NCBI GenBank assembly: GCA_958510875.1
Contig: OY294067.1
Coordinates: 253,657,736-253,721,735 of the forward strand
Direction: 5' to 3'
Length of the DNA stretch: 64,000 nt
Origin: Endomychus coccineus
Lineage: Eukaryota; Arthropoda; Insecta; Coleoptera; Endomychidae
A model generated the notes under the pieces. It ran no database searches. It saw nothing but the letters and a program-made list of their open reading frames with translations, and was not told the origin of the DNA. The translations under genes and the position numbers were made by a program. Positions 62,083 through 64,000 of this stretch are shown piece after piece. The stretch's first letter is position 1. Each line of letters starts with the position of its first letter.

Positions 62083-62348
62083 TTTTGAACTACGATCAGA
62101 ATCAGAAAATCAGAACTGGTTTTAAACCATAGAACATTTTGAAAATTTTGTTTTCGAATTAATTTCATTTTCGTTATGTTTTATATCACAGAACAACTGT
62201 AAATTTATATATAATTCGAAAGAATAATTATAGGTGTTTACCATAGTGTTTACGTCAACGAGGTTGTTTACGTTGTTACCTTCATGATTGACTACAAAAA
62301 GTCGTAATTGATTGTTATTCTAGACTTCTTGATTGACTATTTCCCCAG
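62083..62348. promoter_or_regulatory. THAP gene upstream region, possibly bidirectional
   Basis: The 265 bp between the THAP start codon and a possible plus-strand exon at 62349 would serve as a shared promoter if that exon is real. No TATA box or other motif is clear. Confidence 0.25.
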
Positions 62349-62518
62349 GTCGTCCCAAATACCAGTGTACAAAACTGTTATATTCCGAGTTCCGTCGTTC
62401 AGTGTTTCATCAGCATCGGCGATACATAGCCGTTTCCGTCTTTTTAGTTATGGGATGGGCGTTTCTAGCCCATCCTGGTAAGGCCATAGCCTTCCTCAAT
62501 ACAATAGTTTTCTTCTAG
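62349..62518 (+). CDS. Possible small exon, one predicted membrane segment
   Basis: A pyrimidine-rich tract ending CAG (62346-62348) precedes an open frame reading RPKYQCTKLLYSEFRRSVFH and later AVSVFLVMGWAFLAHPGKAI, ending at TAG. The Arg-rich part followed by a hydrophobic segment resembles small membrane proteins, but I do not recognise it. There is no ATG at its start, so an upstream exon is required. A second frame is also open here, which weakens the call. Confidence 0.25.
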
Positions 62519-62779
62519 TGTTAGCATCAGAGATGCAACAAAATAAAAACACTATTCCAAAGCATATAGTTGTAAGCTTCTTTGTGTCAATGTAAGTTTT
62601 AGCGTTTCGTTTTCGATCATCCATCATCAACTATTTTTATTATACGGCTCTTTTCTTTTCAATACAAATTTTTAAGTTATTTCTAATACTGCACTCATAG
62701 ATGTATACCATTTGATGATTCGCTTACGTTTCAGATCAATTTCAGAACTCAAGATTTTTTTGATAAAAAATTCAAGTAT

Positions 62780-63160
62780 GACCCTGTATTTAGAGAAAAA
62801 TTATTGAAATCGAGCAGCACAATGCCTAAGGAGCATCGGAAGTTAACATTTTTTGAATAATTGTTGAAACAAAAACACAACATTAACATACGATAAATTA
62901 TCTTGACATCCGCGGACAGCTAATATTGAAAATTCTTGGCTTCTGGATGAATTCCCCGTCACAGTACGACCCTGTATTTAGAGAAAGATTATTGAAATCG
63001 AGCAGCACAATGCTTAAGGAGCATCGGAAGTTAACATTTTTTGAATAATTGTTAAAATAAAAACAAAACATTTAAGAAACAATAAATTATCTTGACATGC
63101 ACGGACAGTTAATCTTGAAAATTTTTGGCTTCTGGATGAATTCCCCGTCACAGTACGACT
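62780..63160. repeat. Two-copy tandem duplication, unit 188 bp
   Basis: GACCCTGTATTTAGAGAAA begins at 62780 and again at 62968; the unit ends with AATTCCCCGTCACAGTAC, repeated at 63140-63157. Copies differ at few positions, so the duplication is fairly recent. Confidence 0.92.
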
Positions 63161-64000
63161 CGATGCCGACGCTTTGCCAGCTATTACAAAGGTGGCATCT
63201 TCAGGGCAGGCTTGAGGCTCGGACAGAAACTGCTTTTGGCTTCAGTAGCGGAATGTATTGTATGAAAATTCAACTCTACATTGTTCAATGCCTTTTTTCC
63301 TGCGTTTGGTGTTCTGGTACTTGAGCCTGCTGTTGTGTGATCATGGGTGGAGTGGCATTTCCACGGATGTTTCCAAATGTAATATCCTAAATAATGTAAA
63401 CTGTAAATTCCACTTCGTACATGACACAACGACGGGGTTTTCATGTGCCGCGGCAGCAACCACCGGAACAAAGGTTGTGAACACACAGGGAAGTTTTCTC
63501 TCTCTGGATGGAGAGTGATTACCTGAAGACCCTATTGTTGAAAAGTAGAGACGTTGGTTGTGATCTTTTTTGAAAAATAATATTGTCTTTACATGAATCG
63601 ATATATACTGTTTGTCTTTGATAAGAATACTATTTATATTTTATTTAAAAACTGATGTAATCCCTTATTATTATGCATTTTTAGTTGTTTGTGTCAATGA
63701 ATAAATCGTTGTTCATTCCTTGTTTTACTAATTCAGTAAAGTACCTTTAACTAAATGTCAATCATCAAAAAAAATATTTCTATTTATTGAGTCACCAGAA
63801 TCCTAAGGAAAATTTTTATTACAGTAATCAACAAGTCTACTATAAGAATGTTTTTTGAGGTACATGAACATTCATAAACGGATTTGAAAATTTGGAAGAA
63901 AGAAATGTTATTAGGAACTTTGAAAAATAAAATTATTTTATAACTTTTGTGTATTTTTGTGACAGGGTATTGCCAAAGCGATACCACTCGCTCTAGTTGG
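63161..64000. other. Window end, no supported gene
   Basis: Open frames on both strands between 63184 and 63518 have no recognisable domain. At 63965 a CAG acceptor-like signal precedes 35 bases with open frames to the window edge; too short to call. Confidence 0.35.

Noticed and set aside
63966..64000. Exon starting after the CAG at 63963-63965
   Set aside because: Only 35 bases are available and two frames are open; cannot be supported.
1..64000. tRNA, rRNA, CRISPR or prokaryotic operon features
   Set aside because: None of the expected sequences or layouts could be found; gene structure is clearly that of an animal nuclear genome.

Overview
The window is AT-rich, intron-bearing animal DNA. 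Small and variable introns, the protein similarities and the mix of Penelope-like, Jockey/I-like, hAT and PIF/Harbinger elements suggest an insect; a beetle is plausible, but the sequence alone does not settle the order. No bacterial-type features (operons, CRISPR, IS elements) are present.

Host genes, left to right. (1) The 3' half of PARP1, plus strand, 344-16002: five exons carrying the WGR, helical regulatory and ADP-ribosyltransferase domains with an intact His-Tyr-Glu triad. (2) MCRS1 (microspherule protein 1, FHA domain), minus strand, 18706-24758, convergent with PARP1. (3) A decayed THAP-domain gene, minus strand, about 27440-27878. (4) IMPACT (RWD + UPF0029/YigZ domains), plus strand, 28490-33307. 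(5) A long ARMT1/DUF89-family gene, plus strand, 37046-53836, six exons. Its family metal-binding Asp is replaced by Ala and it has gained a Pro/Glu/Ala-rich tail. (6) A second THAP-domain gene, minus strand, 56917-62082. Its first intron is filled by a 3.4-kb near-palindrome whose end lies where the 3' splice site should be. These genes have nuclear/DNA-damage, chromatin, translation-control and metabolite-repair roles; they are neighbours with no sign of joint function.

Most of the remaining sequence is transposable-element debris. Several elements can be bounded to the base by target-site duplications (TSDs): a PIF/Harbinger derivative (5059-5993, TAA), a MITE (9059-9534, TTA), three members of a CACGGTCGTA-ended family with 8-bp TSDs (25011-25428, 25452-26021, 34503-35117) plus a 51-bp relic (18157-18207), two MITEs with 8-bp TSDs (34132-34435, 35357-35604), and a 2.66-kb hAT element (39397-42056) nested inside a Penelope-like element. 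Two large foldback elements (5999-7546, 13201-15090) sit in PARP1 introns. Fragments of I-like and Jockey-like LINEs lie in MCRS1 and ARMT1 introns. Hammerhead-ribozyme-like motifs occur at several places, some next to Penelope-like remnants.

Exon boundaries were placed by hand from GT/AG signals, reading phase and family similarity; no alignments or searches were run.
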